Part shown: positions 27,176-35,818 of the stretch, piece after piece
How the letters are laid out: every line of letters starts with the position of its first letter
Numbering within the stretch: the first letter of the stretch is position 1
Notes under the pieces: generated by a model
Told to the model about the DNA's origin: nothing
The model's input: the letters and a program-made list of their open reading frames with translations, nothing else
Databases searched by the model: none
DNA from: Gaiellasilicea sp963731615
GTDB taxonomy: Bacteria > Actinomycetota > Thermoleophilia > Gaiellales > Gaiellaceae
Reading direction: 5' to 3'
Assembly (NCBI GenBank): GCA_963731615.1
Contig: CAVSWD010000001.1
Span: forward strand, 511,254 to 575,253
Length of the DNA stretch: 64,000 nucleotides
Made by a program: the position numbers and the translations under genes

Positions 27176-28018
27176 ATGCTTCGAGGCGCTCTGGCGGCTG
27201 CCGTCACTCCGCTCGACGGCGACCGGCTCGACGAGGACGCGGTCGGCCCGTACGTCGACTTCCTCGCCGGGTCGGGCCTCGACGGCCTGCTCGCGCTCGG
27301 CACGACCGGCGAGGGGCTGCTCTTCCGGCCGGACGAGCGGCGGCGTGTGCTCGAGGCGTTCGTCGCGGCTGCCGCAGGCCGTCTCCAGGTCGCCGCCCAC
27401 TGCGGTGCGCAGACGACCGCGGACACGGTGGAGCTCGCGGCGCATGCGGCCGAGGCCGGGGTGGACGCGGTCGCGGTGATCGGCCCGCCGTACTTCCAGC
27501 TCGACGAGCGTGCTCTCCTCGAGCATTTCGCCGCGGCGGCGGCGGCATGTGCGCCGGTCCCGTTCTACGTCTACGAGTTCGAGCGCGCGAGCGGGTACGC
27601 CGTTCCGCTGCCGGTGTTGCAGGAGCTGCGAGAGCGAGCTCCGAATCTCGCCGGGCTGAAGGTTTCCGACACGCCGTTCGAACGTTTCTCGCCCTACCTG
27701 ATCGAGGGGCTCGACGTCTTCGTCGGCCCGGAGGTGCTGATCTTCGAGGGGCTGCGCGGCGGTGCGGTGGGCGCCGTCTCGGGACTCGGCGCCGCGTTCC
27801 CGGAGCGCGTCGCGGCCGTGGTGCGTGACCCGACCGACGCCGGCGCGATCGAGCTGGGCGAGCTGCGCGCCGCCGTCGAGCGCTTCCCACGCCATGCGGC
27901 GCTCAAGTTCATCCTCGGCCTGCGAGATGTGCCCGTGCGTGAGGACGTCCGGCCGCCCTTGCGGCAGCTCACCGACGGCGAGCGAGACGAGTTGCGCGGA
28001 TGGCTCGAGTCGTTGTAG
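27176..28018 (+). CDS. DapA/N-acetylneuraminate lyase family protein
   Basis: A 280-residue TIM barrel of the class I aldolase DapA family. LGTTGEG is the family loop, YVYEFE holds the conserved Tyr, and AGLKVSD contains the Schiff-base Lys (about residue 161). Likely reactions are pyruvate-dependent aldol cleavage or dehydration of a 2-keto-3-deoxy acid, more probable than lysine biosynthesis because it pairs with an FAD oxidoreductase that overlaps its end by 19 bases. TTAGAGT six bases before the ATG suggests leaderless initiation. Confidence 0.82.
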   Translation: MLRGALAAAVTPLDGDRLDEDAVGPYVDFLAGSGLDGLLALGTTGEGLLFRPDERRRVLEAFVAAAAGRLQVAAHCGAQTTADTVELAAHAAEAGVDAVAVIGPPYFQLDERALLEHFAAAAAACAPVPFYVYEFERASGYAVPLPVLQELRERAPNLAGLKVSDTPFERFSPYLIEGLDVFVGPEVLIFEGLRGGAVGAVSGLGAAFPERVAAVVRDPTDAGAIELGELRAAVERFPRHAALKFILGLRDVPVREDVRPPLRQLTDGERDELRGWLESL

Positions 28019-29052
28019 CCGGCGCGGGCGCGATCGGCGCGTCGATCGCCTACCACCTGGCGCTGAGGGGAGCCGACGACGTCGTGTTGGCCGACACCGG
28101 CGAGATCGCAGGCGGGGCGACCGGCAAGGCCATGGGCGGCGTCCGCCAGCAGTTCACGACCGAGGCGGAAGTGCTGCTCGCGCGCGCGAGCGTCAGGCTC
28201 TTCGAGGAGCTGGGCGCACCGCTCTTCGAGCAGGTCGGGTACCTGTTCCTCGCCACGACGGAGGCGGGCCTCGCGGAGCTCGAGGAACGCCGTCTGGTGC
28301 AGGCGCTGCTCGGCGTCCCGGTCGAGAGCGTCGACGCGGCGTTCGTCGACGGCCTCCGGGTCGACGACGTCCTCGGCGCCACGATGTGCCGCGAGGATGG
28401 GATCGCCGACCCGACCGGGGTCACGCGCGAGCTCGTGCGGCGGGCTGTCGGCCTGGGCGTGGACGTGCGCGAGCGCACCGATGCGCTCGCGCTCGAGGCG
28501 GACACGCTCGTCGTCGCGTGCGGTGCGGACTCTCCCGTCGTCGCGGCCGCGCGGGGCGTCGAGCTGCCGGTGCGGCCGCTCGTGCGCCAGCTCGCCGACG
28601 TCGGCCCGGTCGAGGTCCTGCCGGCCGACCTGCCGATGGTGATCGAGGAGAACGGCTTCCACTTCCGCCGCGTCGGCACGGACGTACTGCGCCTGGCCAT
28701 GGGGGAGGCCGAGCTCCGCTGGGACGGTCCGGCCGAGGTGCGGGACGATCTCGTCGAGGACTGGCGCCGGCGGCTCGACCTCCGCTACCCGCAAGCCACG
28801 GGGGCCCCACTCCGGCGCGCCTGGGCGGGCTTCTACGACATGACGCCGGACGCGCATCCGATCATCGGCCGGGTCGCCGACGGCCTCTACGCGGCCTGCG
28901 GCTTCTCCGGGCACGGCTTCATGCAGTCCCCGGCGGTCGGTGACGCGGTCGCGGCCGAGCTGCTCGGCGAGACGCCGCCGTTCGACCTCTCGCACTACCG
29001 CCTCCAGCGCTTCGAAGGCGGCGCGGTGTTTCCCGAGACGCTCGTGCTCTAG
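28000..29052 (+). CDS. FAD-dependent oxidoreductase, DAO family
   Basis: A 350-residue D-amino acid/sarcosine oxidase-type flavoprotein. VVVAGAGAIGASIAYHLALR is the FAD Rossmann motif, TGKAMGGVRQQF follows the flavin loop, ADTLVVACGADSP is the middle motif, and the C-terminus has YDMTPDAHPIIG and ACGFSGHGFMQSP. It likely oxidises an amine or 2-hydroxy acid and could make the keto substrate for the DapA-like lyase, with which it overlaps. The specific substrate is unknown. Confidence 0.85.
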   Translation: MARVVVAGAGAIGASIAYHLALRGADDVVLADTGEIAGGATGKAMGGVRQQFTTEAEVLLARASVRLFEELGAPLFEQVGYLFLATTEAGLAELEERRLVQALLGVPVESVDAAFVDGLRVDDVLGATMCREDGIADPTGVTRELVRRAVGLGVDVRERTDALALEADTLVVACGADSPVVAAARGVELPVRPLVRQLADVGPVEVLPADLPMVIEENGFHFRRVGTDVLRLAMGEAELRWDGPAEVRDDLVEDWRRRLDLRYPQATGAPLRRAWAGFYDMTPDAHPIIGRVADGLYAACGFSGHGFMQSPAVGDAVAAELLGETPPFDLSHYRLQRFEGGAVFPETLVL

Positions 29053-29330
29053 GTCGCGCGCACCTTCGCCAGCGTCGCCTTGGCCTGCCGGAGCACGTCG
29101 GCCTCGTCGTGCCCGAAGTCGTCCATGTACGAGTGGAGCGCGGCCTCGAGGACGCGCAGGTCCTCAGCATCGAGCCCGATCCCGCGAGGCTGGTTCAGCC
29201 GCTCGACGATGAAGTTCGCGTACCACGCCGGCCAGTCCGCGTCGGGGTGGCCGAGCTGGCGCTCGTATTCCCCGTGCGCTGCCTCGGCCTCGCGGAGCTC
29301 GGCCGCCAGCTCCTCTGCTGTGATTGCCAT
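29049..29330 (-). CDS. Small conserved hypothetical protein, 93 aa
   Basis: A helical 93-residue protein beginning ITAEELAAELREAEAAHGEY with PDADWPAWYANFIVERL in the centre. No TM segments or Cys. A strong GAGGAGG lies before the ATG. It is 13 bases downstream of the acyl-CoA carboxylase gene and converges on the flavoprotein gene with overlapping stops. The ExxHxxYE/DWPxWYAxY pattern recurs in small actinobacterial proteins, but I know of no assigned function. Confidence 0.7.
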   Translation of the reverse strand: MAITAEELAAELREAEAAHGEYERQLGHPDADWPAWYANFIVERLNQPRGIGLDAEDLRVLEAALHSYMDDFGHDEADVLRQAKATLAKVRAT

Positions 29331-29343
29331 TGCGCTTCCTCCT

Positions 29344-30900
29344 CTACATCCGGAAGATGCCGAACGTCGACTCCGGTATCGGTGCGTTCAGCGCCGCCGA
29401 GATCCCGAGCGCGAGCACACGCCGCGTGTCGCGCGGGTCGATGATCCCGTCGTCCCAGAGCCGTGCGGTCGAGTAGTACGGGTTCCCCTCGGCCTCATAG
29501 GTCGCCTTGATCTCGTCGGGATCGGCGTCGCCGACCATCGTCAGCACGGTCGCGGCCTGCTCGCCGCCCATCACCGAGATGCGTGCGTTCGGCCACATCC
29601 AGAGCTGCCGCGGCCCGTAGGCGCGGCCGCACATCGCGTAGTTGCCGGCGCCGAACGAGCCGCCGGTGACGACGGTGAACTTCGGCACGTCGGCGCAGGC
29701 GACCGCGGTGACCAGCTTCGCGCCGTCGCGCGCGATCCCGCCCTCCTCGTACTCCTTGCCGACCATGAAGCCGGTGATGTTCTGGAGGAAGACGAGCGGG
29801 ATCCTCCGCTTCGCCGCCAGCTCGATGAAGTGCGCGCCCTTCTGCGCCGACTCCGCGAAGAGGACGCCCTTATTGGCGAGGATCGCGACCGGATACCCCT
29901 CGATGCGGGCGAAGCCGCAGACGAGCGTCTCGCCGTAGAGCGCCTTGAACTCGGCGAAGCGCGAGCCGTCGACGATCCGCGCGATCACCTCGTGCGCGTC
30001 CAGCTCGTGCTTAAAGTCCTCCGGAACGAGCCCGTAGAGCTCGTCCGCGTCGAGCGCCGGCGGCTCGGGGGGCGCGACGTCCCACGGCAGCTCCTTGCGC
30101 CGGTGCAGGTTGCGCACGATCTGGCGCGCCAGCGCGAGCGCGTGCTCGTCCGAGGACGCGTAGTGGTCGGCGACACCGGAACGGCGCGTGTGCACGTCGG
30201 CGCCGCCCAGCTCCTCGGCGGTCACGTCCTGGCCGGTCGCAGCCTTCACGAGCGGCGGGCCGCCGATGAAGATCGTGCCGGTGCCCTGGACGATCACCGT
30301 CTCGTCGCTCATCGCGGGCACGTAGGCGCCACCGGCGGTGCATGAGCCCATCACGACCGCGATCTGGGGAATTCCCTTCGCCGACATGCGCGCCTGGTTG
30401 TAGAAGATCCGGCCGAAGTGCTCGCGGTCGGGGAAGACCTCCGCCTGGAGCGGCAGGAAGGCGCCGCCGGAGTCGACGAGGTAGATGCACGGCAGGTTGT
30501 TCTGCTCGGCGACCTCCTGCGCCCGCAGGTGCTTCTTGACCGTGAGCGGGAAGTAGGAGCCGCCCTTCACGGTCGCGTCGTTCGCGACGACGACGCACTC
30601 CTGTCCCTCGACCACGCCGATGCCCGTCACGATCCCGGCCGACGGCGCGGCGCCGTCGTACAGCTCCCAGGCGGCGAGTGCGTTCAGCTCCAGAAACGCC
30701 GTGCCCGGGTCGACGAGCCGGTCGATCCGCTCGCGCGCGGTCAGCTTGCCGCGCGAGCGATGCCGCTCGACGGCCTTCTCGCCGCCGCCGCGGGAGACGA
30801 GCGCGGTCCGGTCGCCCAATTCCGCCACGAGCGCCTCCATCCGCTCCGCACGGAGGGCGAACGTCTCGTCACGCTCCAGCCGGCTCGTGAGCAAAGCCAC
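29344..30900 (-). CDS. Acyl-CoA carboxylase carboxyltransferase subunit (methylcrotonyl-CoA-type)
   Basis: 518 residues, a full biotin-dependent carboxyltransferase. The N-half has KLTARERIDRLVDPGTAFLE, the oxyanion stretch SGGAFLPLQAEVFPDREHFG and VVMGSCTAGGAYVPAMSDE; the C-half has PVAILANKGVLFAESAQKGA, FLQNITGFMVGKEYEEGGIA and YGPRQLWMWPNARISVMGGE. The FLQNITGFMVG form is typical of methylcrotonyl-CoA carboxylase beta subunits, giving a leucine-degradation call. A biotin carboxylase partner is not in the window. The start at 30900 is ATG. Confidence 0.88.
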   Translation of the reverse strand: MALLTSRLERDETFALRAERMEALVAELGDRTALVSRGGGEKAVERHRSRGKLTARERIDRLVDPGTAFLELNALAAWELYDGAAPSAGIVTGIGVVEGQECVVVANDATVKGGSYFPLTVKKHLRAQEVAEQNNLPCIYLVDSGGAFLPLQAEVFPDREHFGRIFYNQARMSAKGIPQIAVVMGSCTAGGAYVPAMSDETVIVQGTGTIFIGGPPLVKAATGQDVTAEELGGADVHTRRSGVADHYASSDEHALALARQIVRNLHRRKELPWDVAPPEPPALDADELYGLVPEDFKHELDAHEVIARIVDGSRFAEFKALYGETLVCGFARIEGYPVAILANKGVLFAESAQKGAHFIELAAKRRIPLVFLQNITGFMVGKEYEEGGIARDGAKLVTAVACADVPKFTVVTGGSFGAGNYAMCGRAYGPRQLWMWPNARISVMGGEQAATVLTMVGDADPDEIKATYEAEGNPYYSTARLWDDGIIDPRDTRRVLALGISAALNAPIPESTFGIFRM

Positions 30901-30947
30901 GACCTGAGCCTAAACGAACGGCCTGCTGGTGCCGATGAAAGGGCCTG

Positions 30948-32342
30948 ATGCGGCGCGACACCTTCACGTCTCTGCTCGTGGCCGGTGGCGTGGTCGCGAT
31001 CCTGCCGCCGGCGCTGATTCACTTCGTCTCGCGCGACCAGGTGCAGTTCTCGAGCGAGACCCACTTCTGGAGCGTCGTACTCTCGTCGCTGCTGGCGACG
31101 GTCGCAGGGGTCGTGCTCTCGTGGGGCGGCGCCAGGCGCGGTGACGCACGAGCGGTGCTCGTCGGCACGGCGTTCACCGTGATGGCGTCGCTCCTCTTCG
31201 TCCACGGCGTCGCCAGTCCCGGCTTCATCGTCGAGATGAACGGCGTCGTTTCCCTCACCGGCGCCGCGACGCTGCCGGTCGGCGGCATCATCCTTGCGCT
31301 CTCGGCCTTGCCGGCCGCGCGCTCTCCCCGCGCCGTGCGGCCGCTGCTGCTGCTGCAAGGCGCGCTGATGGCAGGGGTGATTGCGCTCGGCCTGCTGGCG
31401 TTCTGGGTGCCGAGCCTCGTTCCGTCGGTGCCCGAGCCGGCCGGTCCCGTGGCGCTCGTCACGCTGCTGCTCGGGCTCGCGTTCTACGGGCTGCTTGCCC
31501 TGCGGGCGCTCCACACGGCGCTGCTGACGCGGCGTACCGCCGACCTGGCTGTCTTCGTCGGCGTCATCTGGCTCGCCGGCGCGCTCGTTCCCGCGCTGAC
31601 GCAGTCCTACCTGGATCTCGCCTGGTGGCTCGGCCACGGGCTCGAGGTCGCGGGCGTCCTGCTCGTGGGCGCTCCCGTTGCCATCGACCTCTTCCGCTCG
31701 TCACCGTCGAGGCCGCTCGCAGGCGATCTGCGCGGCGCCGAGCTCGTCTCGGCCGAGGAGACGTTCCTCGGCTCGCAGGTGGGCGGCCTCGTGCGCCTGC
31801 TCGCCGAGAAGGACGCCTACACCGAAGGCCACACTCGCCGCGTCGCCCTGCTTGCGGTCGCAGTCGGCGAGGAGCTCGGGCTAGCGCCTGCGCGCCTGCG
31901 CGAGCTCGCGACCGGTGGCCTGCTGCACGACATCGGCAAGCTTTCGGTTCCCGACGAGGTGCTGAAGAAGCCGGCGGCGCTCGACGACTCGGAGTACGCG
32001 CTCGTCCAGAAGCACACCGTTTGGGGCGACTCGCTGCTCCGGCGGCTCGGCTTCTCAACGCGCGTGCGGCTCCTCGTCCGCGACCACCACGAGCGGCTCG
32101 ACGGCAGCGGCTATCCGAACGGCGCTTCTGCCCTTTCGCTGGAGACACGGGTGCTGTCGGTCTGCGACGTCTACGACGCCCTCTGCTCCGAGCGGGTCTA
32201 CCGGCCGGCGTGGACGCACGAGCGGGCGCTCGGCCTGCTCCACGAGGAGGCCGGCAGCGCCTTCGATGCGCGCTGCGTCGAGGCGCTCGAGCGCGTGCTC
32301 GCCCGCGAGGGCCGCGTCAGTCCGGTCGCCGTAGCGGTCTAG
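30948..32342 (+). CDS. HD-GYP domain protein with polytopic membrane sensor
   Basis: 464 residues. The N-terminal 250 contain seven or eight TM helices (such as LLVAGGVVAILPPALIHFVS and VALVTLLLGLAFYGLLALRA). The C-terminal HD-GYP domain has GHTRRVALLAVAVGEELG, GLLHDIGKLSVPDEVL and HHERLDGSGYPNG with the GYP triplet intact. Such domains degrade cyclic-di-GMP. The TM part probably senses a membrane or small-molecule signal. AAAGGG precedes the ATG. It shares its 3' junction with a 14-bp tandem duplication. Confidence 0.88.
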   Translation: MRRDTFTSLLVAGGVVAILPPALIHFVSRDQVQFSSETHFWSVVLSSLLATVAGVVLSWGGARRGDARAVLVGTAFTVMASLLFVHGVASPGFIVEMNGVVSLTGAATLPVGGIILALSALPAARSPRAVRPLLLLQGALMAGVIALGLLAFWVPSLVPSVPEPAGPVALVTLLLGLAFYGLLALRALHTALLTRRTADLAVFVGVIWLAGALVPALTQSYLDLAWWLGHGLEVAGVLLVGAPVAIDLFRSSPSRPLAGDLRGAELVSAEETFLGSQVGGLVRLLAEKDAYTEGHTRRVALLAVAVGEELGLAPARLRELATGGLLHDIGKLSVPDEVLKKPAALDDSEYALVQKHTVWGDSLLRRLGFSTRVRLLVRDHHERLDGSGYPNGASALSLETRVLSVCDVYDALCSERVYRPAWTHERALGLLHEEAGSAFDARCVEALERVLAREGRVSPVAVAV

Positions 32343-32364
32343 CCGTGGCGGTCTAGCCGTGGCG
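32329..32364. repeat. 14-bp tandem duplication at a convergent gene junction
   Basis: CCGTAGCGGTCTAG (32329-32342) is followed by CCGTGGCGGTCTAG (32343-32356) and a partial third copy. The stop codon of the HD-GYP gene lies in the first copy and the complementary stop of the cold-shock-like gene in the second. Confidence 0.7.
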
Positions 32365-32601
32365 ACGCCGGCGAGCGCGTCCGCCGGCGAGCTCTTCCAC
32401 CAGCGACACCTCGAGAGCGACATGCTCGTGCTCACCGGTGCCTTCGACTCGGATGAAGTCCACCTTCAGGCCGGCGCAACGGCCTTCCGGCGCCTCGCCC
32501 GGCAGGAAGCCGTTCCTGTCGACGTAGAGCCGTTCGCCCTCCTCGGTGCGGATGAAGCCGCTGCCCCTCTCCTCGTTGAAGAAGAGCATCTCGCCGCGCA
32601 T
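32353..32601 (-). CDS. Cold-shock-domain-like small protein
   Basis: An 82-residue OB-fold candidate: GEMLFFNEERGSGFIRTEEG resembles the CSD start (GxVKWFNxxKGFGFI), with strands to VDFIRVEGTGEHEHVALEVS and a basic tail RARRRRHG. It is shorter and more divergent than canonical CspA. It begins two bases after the IF-1-like gene stop, so the two nucleic-acid-binding OB proteins are co-translated. Confidence 0.72.
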   Translation of the reverse strand: MRGEMLFFNEERGSGFIRTEEGERLYVDRNGFLPGEAPEGRCAGLKVDFIRVEGTGEHEHVALEVSLVEELAGGRARRRRHG

Positions 32602-32603
32602 TC

Positions 32604-32825
32604 TCAGCGTTCCCGGTAGACGATGCGACCGCGGGTGAGGTCGTACGGGGAAAGCTCGATCTTGACCCGGTCACCCGGATTCATCCGGATCCGGTAGCGC
32701 CGCATCTTGCCCGAGGTGTAGCCGAGCGCCTCGTGGCCGTTGTCGAGGGCGACGCGGAACATGCCGCCGCCGAACGCTTCCATGATGTCGCCCTCGTACT
32801 CGATCTTCTCTTCTTTGACTCCCAT
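32604..32825 (-). CDS. infA: Translation initiation factor IF-1 (possible paralogue)
   Basis: A 73-residue OB-fold: EKIEYEGDIMEAFGGGMFRV, then ALDNGHEALGYTSGKMRRYR, and ELSPYDLTRGRIVYRER, the IF-1 C-terminal signature. GGAGGGAG precedes the ATG at 32825. It diverges from the usual AHISGKMR to GYTSGKMR and is not in the ribosomal protein cluster where infA normally sits, so it may be a second copy. It is co-transcribed with a cold-shock-like gene. Confidence 0.85.
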   Translation of the reverse strand: MGVKEEKIEYEGDIMEAFGGGMFRVALDNGHEALGYTSGKMRRYRIRMNPGDRVKIELSPYDLTRGRIVYRER

Positions 32826-33096
32826 GCGCACTCCCTCCGTAGCTACCGGCCGCGCGGCATTTGGGGGCCGGGAGCGGCGCCCGGAAATGTCCCGCTGAGG
32901 ACACAAAAAACTGACGCCAGGCCAACACATCGTAGCGCGAATGGTGCTTTTTGGAGAGCAGTGATGCGCGTTGCAATCGCGAATGGCCGTTCCGCGAGTG
33001 AGCGGCGGTGCCTGGCGGCGTGGACGATGCGCGTCTTTGCAGCGACGGAGCCGCGGCTCGGGAAGAATTCGGCCGCCTGCACCGTCCTCTTCAGTA

Positions 33097-35064
33097 ATGG
33101 CACGCGAGAAGAGCACACGAGGTCTACTGCGGACGCTTCTGGTCGTTGCGGGATGCGCCAGCCTGGTCGGCGCCGCTCCGGCCGACGCCCAGGAGCCCGC
33201 GCCGGCGCCCCCGCCGCACCTGGCGGAGCCACCGACGGCGCGCTTCGATTGGAGCGTCCCGGAACGCTACGCACTGGGCTGGAACGCCTGGAACGAGCAA
33301 AGCGAGCACTACCGCACCTCGTACGTTCGCCCGGCGCGCTGGTCGGTGAGCGTCGATGCGTGCTCGTCCTCAGGCGGCAGTCTGACGATCACCGACTACG
33401 ACGTCACGATCGCCGGGGTCGGGTTTGATTTTCGCACCCGGTCGCACGACACCGGTTGCCGGCGAGTGTTCGACAATCTGCCGCGGCTTGGCAAGTACGA
33501 CGTCACGACCGTCGTCCGAACTTCCGGCGGTGCGAGCAGCCCCCGGACGCTGCGGATCGAGCTCCGCGACCACCTCATCGTCTCCCTGGGAGACTCGATG
33601 GCATCGGGCGAGGGCGTCCCGGACGAATCCGGCGTCTACACATCCGGATCGACGTTGACGCAGACGCTCGGGACGCTCTCCCGCATCTTCAACGGCGACG
33701 TCCGCCTCCACACGGAGGTAGCTGCCGAGTGGAAGAACAGGCGATGTCATCGCTCTGCGCGCTCGGGTCATGCATTGGCGGCATGGGCCCTCGAGCGACG
33801 CGATCCGAAGTCCTCCGTCACCTACATCAGCCTCGCCTGTTCCGGCGCAGAGATCGCGCATGTGATCGATACGGAATACGCCGGAATCCAGCCCCTGCCC
33901 AACTCCGGCAAGGTGCCGCCCCAGCTCGACGCGCTCCGCGGGCTCGTCGGAGCAGGACAAACGAGTCGAGGCCGCACCGTCGATGCCGTTCTTTTGTCGA
34001 TCGGCGTCAACGACCTCGGATTCTCGGACATCGTCCAGAGCTGCGCGACGAACTTCAACACCGTTCACGGCGACGGCGATCCCTACTGCGTCTACGACAG
34101 CGACGCGAGCGCCAAGCTCACGCCTGGAGGCTCGATCGACCAGTCCTATGCGCGCCTCGGCTCGGCCCTTCGCGACCGGCTCGACGTGGCCGAGGTCTAC
34201 ATCACCGACTATCCGGGGGCACCGTTCGGCCAGAGCCGCGGCGGCTGCGGCCTCCTGGGCATTCCGGAGTTCGGCATCGCCTCGCGCGAAGCAACGGCCA
34301 TGGCCCAGGTCGGGCTCCAGCTGTACTGGGCCACGGGTCGCGCCGCCTCCGCATCCGGTTGGAACTGGGTTCCGGGCATGAGCAAGGCCTTCACGGGCCA
34401 CGACTACTGCGCCGCGACGCCGTACCTGGTCTCGCTCGAGTCGTCGCTGCTTCGGCAGGGCACGATCTTCGGCGCCGTCCATCCGACCAGAACGGGCCAC
34501 GCCACGTTCGCGAACCTCTTGCTCGACTCGGTCGTCTTCCGGCCCGCGCTCCCGCACTGGCGGGCGAAGCTCGTCGTCCGGAGTGTTCGCGTGGACTCGG
34601 GCGTGTGGACGGCTCGCAGCCGCGAGGCTCAGGAGCCCGACCCCGGCGACACCGGCGAGCCGGTCCCACCGCCGCCGCCGAGCGACCGCTTCTCGTTCGG
34701 CTTCTCGGTGAGAACGATCCCCAACTGGCCGGGCGCGACAACTCACTCGTTCACGGTTCAGAAGACAGATACCGGCAGGTGGATCTCCGTGCCGTCCGAG
34801 CTGGGCACCTTTGAACTCGACGTCTACGACGCGCCAAGGCCGCCGCGGCATGCGACCGCTGTCGACTTCCTCACCTACGGGCCGGGCGGCACGCTGCCGG
34901 GCTACTACACCCAGGCGCAGAGATTCGGGCTCGGCTGTCACGAGCAGGCACACCCAGCAGCGGGCTGGGCGATCCGATACCGGATCGAGGTGAGGCTCGT
35001 GGGTGGTGGCCCGACCGCGCCCGGCGGTCAGCTGCCGCCGTGTGTGCAGTACACGAAAACCTAG
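33097..35064 (+). CDS. Secreted SGNH-hydrolase family esterase
   Basis: 655 residues. An N-terminal export signal (LLRTLLVVAGCASLVGAAPA; the VAGC could also be a lipobox) leads to a beta-rich region and then an SGNH hydrolase: block I GDSMASGEG, block II SLACSGAE, block III SIGVNDLGFS and block V VHPTRTGH, giving Ser, Gly, Asn and His. A Pro-rich linker GEPVPPPPPSDR separates a C-terminal beta domain. I use the ATG at 33097; an upstream open frame lacks a signal. The 271 bases upstream to infA hold AT-richer patches but no clear element. Likely an extracellular lipase or carbohydrate esterase. Confidence 0.8.
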   Translation: MAREKSTRGLLRTLLVVAGCASLVGAAPADAQEPAPAPPPHLAEPPTARFDWSVPERYALGWNAWNEQSEHYRTSYVRPARWSVSVDACSSSGGSLTITDYDVTIAGVGFDFRTRSHDTGCRRVFDNLPRLGKYDVTTVVRTSGGASSPRTLRIELRDHLIVSLGDSMASGEGVPDESGVYTSGSTLTQTLGTLSRIFNGDVRLHTEVAAEWKNRRCHRSARSGHALAAWALERRDPKSSVTYISLACSGAEIAHVIDTEYAGIQPLPNSGKVPPQLDALRGLVGAGQTSRGRTVDAVLLSIGVNDLGFSDIVQSCATNFNTVHGDGDPYCVYDSDASAKLTPGGSIDQSYARLGSALRDRLDVAEVYITDYPGAPFGQSRGGCGLLGIPEFGIASREATAMAQVGLQLYWATGRAASASGWNWVPGMSKAFTGHDYCAATPYLVSLESSLLRQGTIFGAVHPTRTGHATFANLLLDSVVFRPALPHWRAKLVVRSVRVDSGVWTARSREAQEPDPGDTGEPVPPPPPSDRFSFGFSVRTIPNWPGATTHSFTVQKTDTGRWISVPSELGTFELDVYDAPRPPRHATAVDFLTYGPGGTLPGYYTQAQRFGLGCHEQAHPAAGWAIRYRIEVRLVGGGPTAPGGQLPPCVQYTKT

Positions 35065-35143
35065 GCTGCTGCGGCCCCGAAGGCCAGCACCGCCTACTGG
35101 CCCGTCCAGATGGTGGCAGCACGGTCCACGAGAGAGACCGGGA

Positions 35144-35204
35144 GCGAAGCGACCCTTCAGGGGTCTTCGCGTGATCGGAATCTGCTCCCGCAGATTCCGA
35201 TCAC
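35144..35204. terminator. Tandem hairpins between SGNH gene and tRNA-Trp
   Basis: A bulged stem GCGAA-GACCC/GGGTC-TTCGC (35144-35170) is followed directly by a perfect 15-bp stem, GTGATCGGAATCTGC (35171-35185) with its complement at 35190-35204 around a TCCC loop. No T-run is present. They separate convergent units (SGNH gene on plus, tRNA on minus), so a bidirectional terminator is likely. The rest of 35065-35213 shows nothing else. Confidence 0.55.
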
Positions 35205-35213
35205 TGCAGGAAA

Positions 35214-35286
<73 letters not shown>

Positions 35287-35319
35287 ACGGTTCGGGGCGG
35301 ATTGTAGCCTTGCCCGGGA

Positions 35320-35499
35320 ATGGTCTCCCAGCGGCACGCGCTCGGCTTCCTCTTCCTCGTGCTCGCGCTGAGCTTCGCGCTGATCGCCGTCTCGGCGGGC
35401 CGGGCGGGGCAGTGGGTGATCGCGGCCGCGGCGGCGGCGCTGGGCGGCTGGCTGGCGACGATGTCGGTGCGTGCGCTGCGCAGGCGCCGATCGCGATAA
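35320..35499 (+). CDS. Small membrane protein, 59 aa
   Basis: ATG at 35320 to TAA at 35497-35499 encodes a 59-residue protein with two TM helices: GFLFLVLALSFALIAVSA and WVIAAAAAALGGWLATMSV, ending in a basic RRRRSR tail. TAGCCT lies eight bases upstream, which may be a -10 for leaderless initiation. It is directly upstream of the XdhC gene; no family is recognised. Confidence 0.55.
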   Translation: MVSQRHALGFLFLVLALSFALIAVSAGRAGQWVIAAAAAALGGWLATMSVRALRRRRSR

Positions 35500-35506
35500 T
35501 GCCTGC

Positions 35507-35818
35507 GTGAAGGAGATCGTCCCGGAACTCGAGGCGTGGAAGCGTGACGGCGAGCGTGTCGTCGTCGCCACCGTGGTCGCCACGCGCCTCTCGGCGCCGA
35601 GACCGATCGGCGCCAGCCTCGGGATCTCCGAGTCGGGCAAGATCTGCGGCTCCGTCTCGGGCGGCTGCGTCGAGAGCGACGTCTTCGAAAACGCCCAGGA
35701 GGTCTTCCGGACCGGTGAGCCGAAGCTCCTGAGCTACGGCATCTCCGACGACGAGGCCTGGAGCGTCGGCCTGCCGTGCGGCGGCGAGATCGACGTCTTC
35801 GTCGAACGCTTCGAGTGA
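35507..35818 (+). CDS. XdhC/CoxI family protein, N-terminal domain only
   Basis: A 103-residue protein consisting of the XdhC_CoxI domain: RVVVATVVATRLSAPRPIGA, then CGSVSGGCVESDVFENAQEV and the metal/cofactor-type LPCGGEIDVFVE. XdhC proteins sulfurate and insert the molybdenum cofactor into xanthine dehydrogenase-type enzymes. The Rossmann half is a separate gene overlapping by four bases (GTGA). The GTG at 35507 follows GATAAT by six bases without an SD, indicating leaderless initiation. An XDH-type Mo subunit lies at the right end of the window. Confidence 0.85.
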   Translation: MKEIVPELEAWKRDGERVVVATVVATRLSAPRPIGASLGISESGKICGSVSGGCVESDVFENAQEVFRTGEPKLLSYGISDDEAWSVGLPCGGEIDVFVERFE

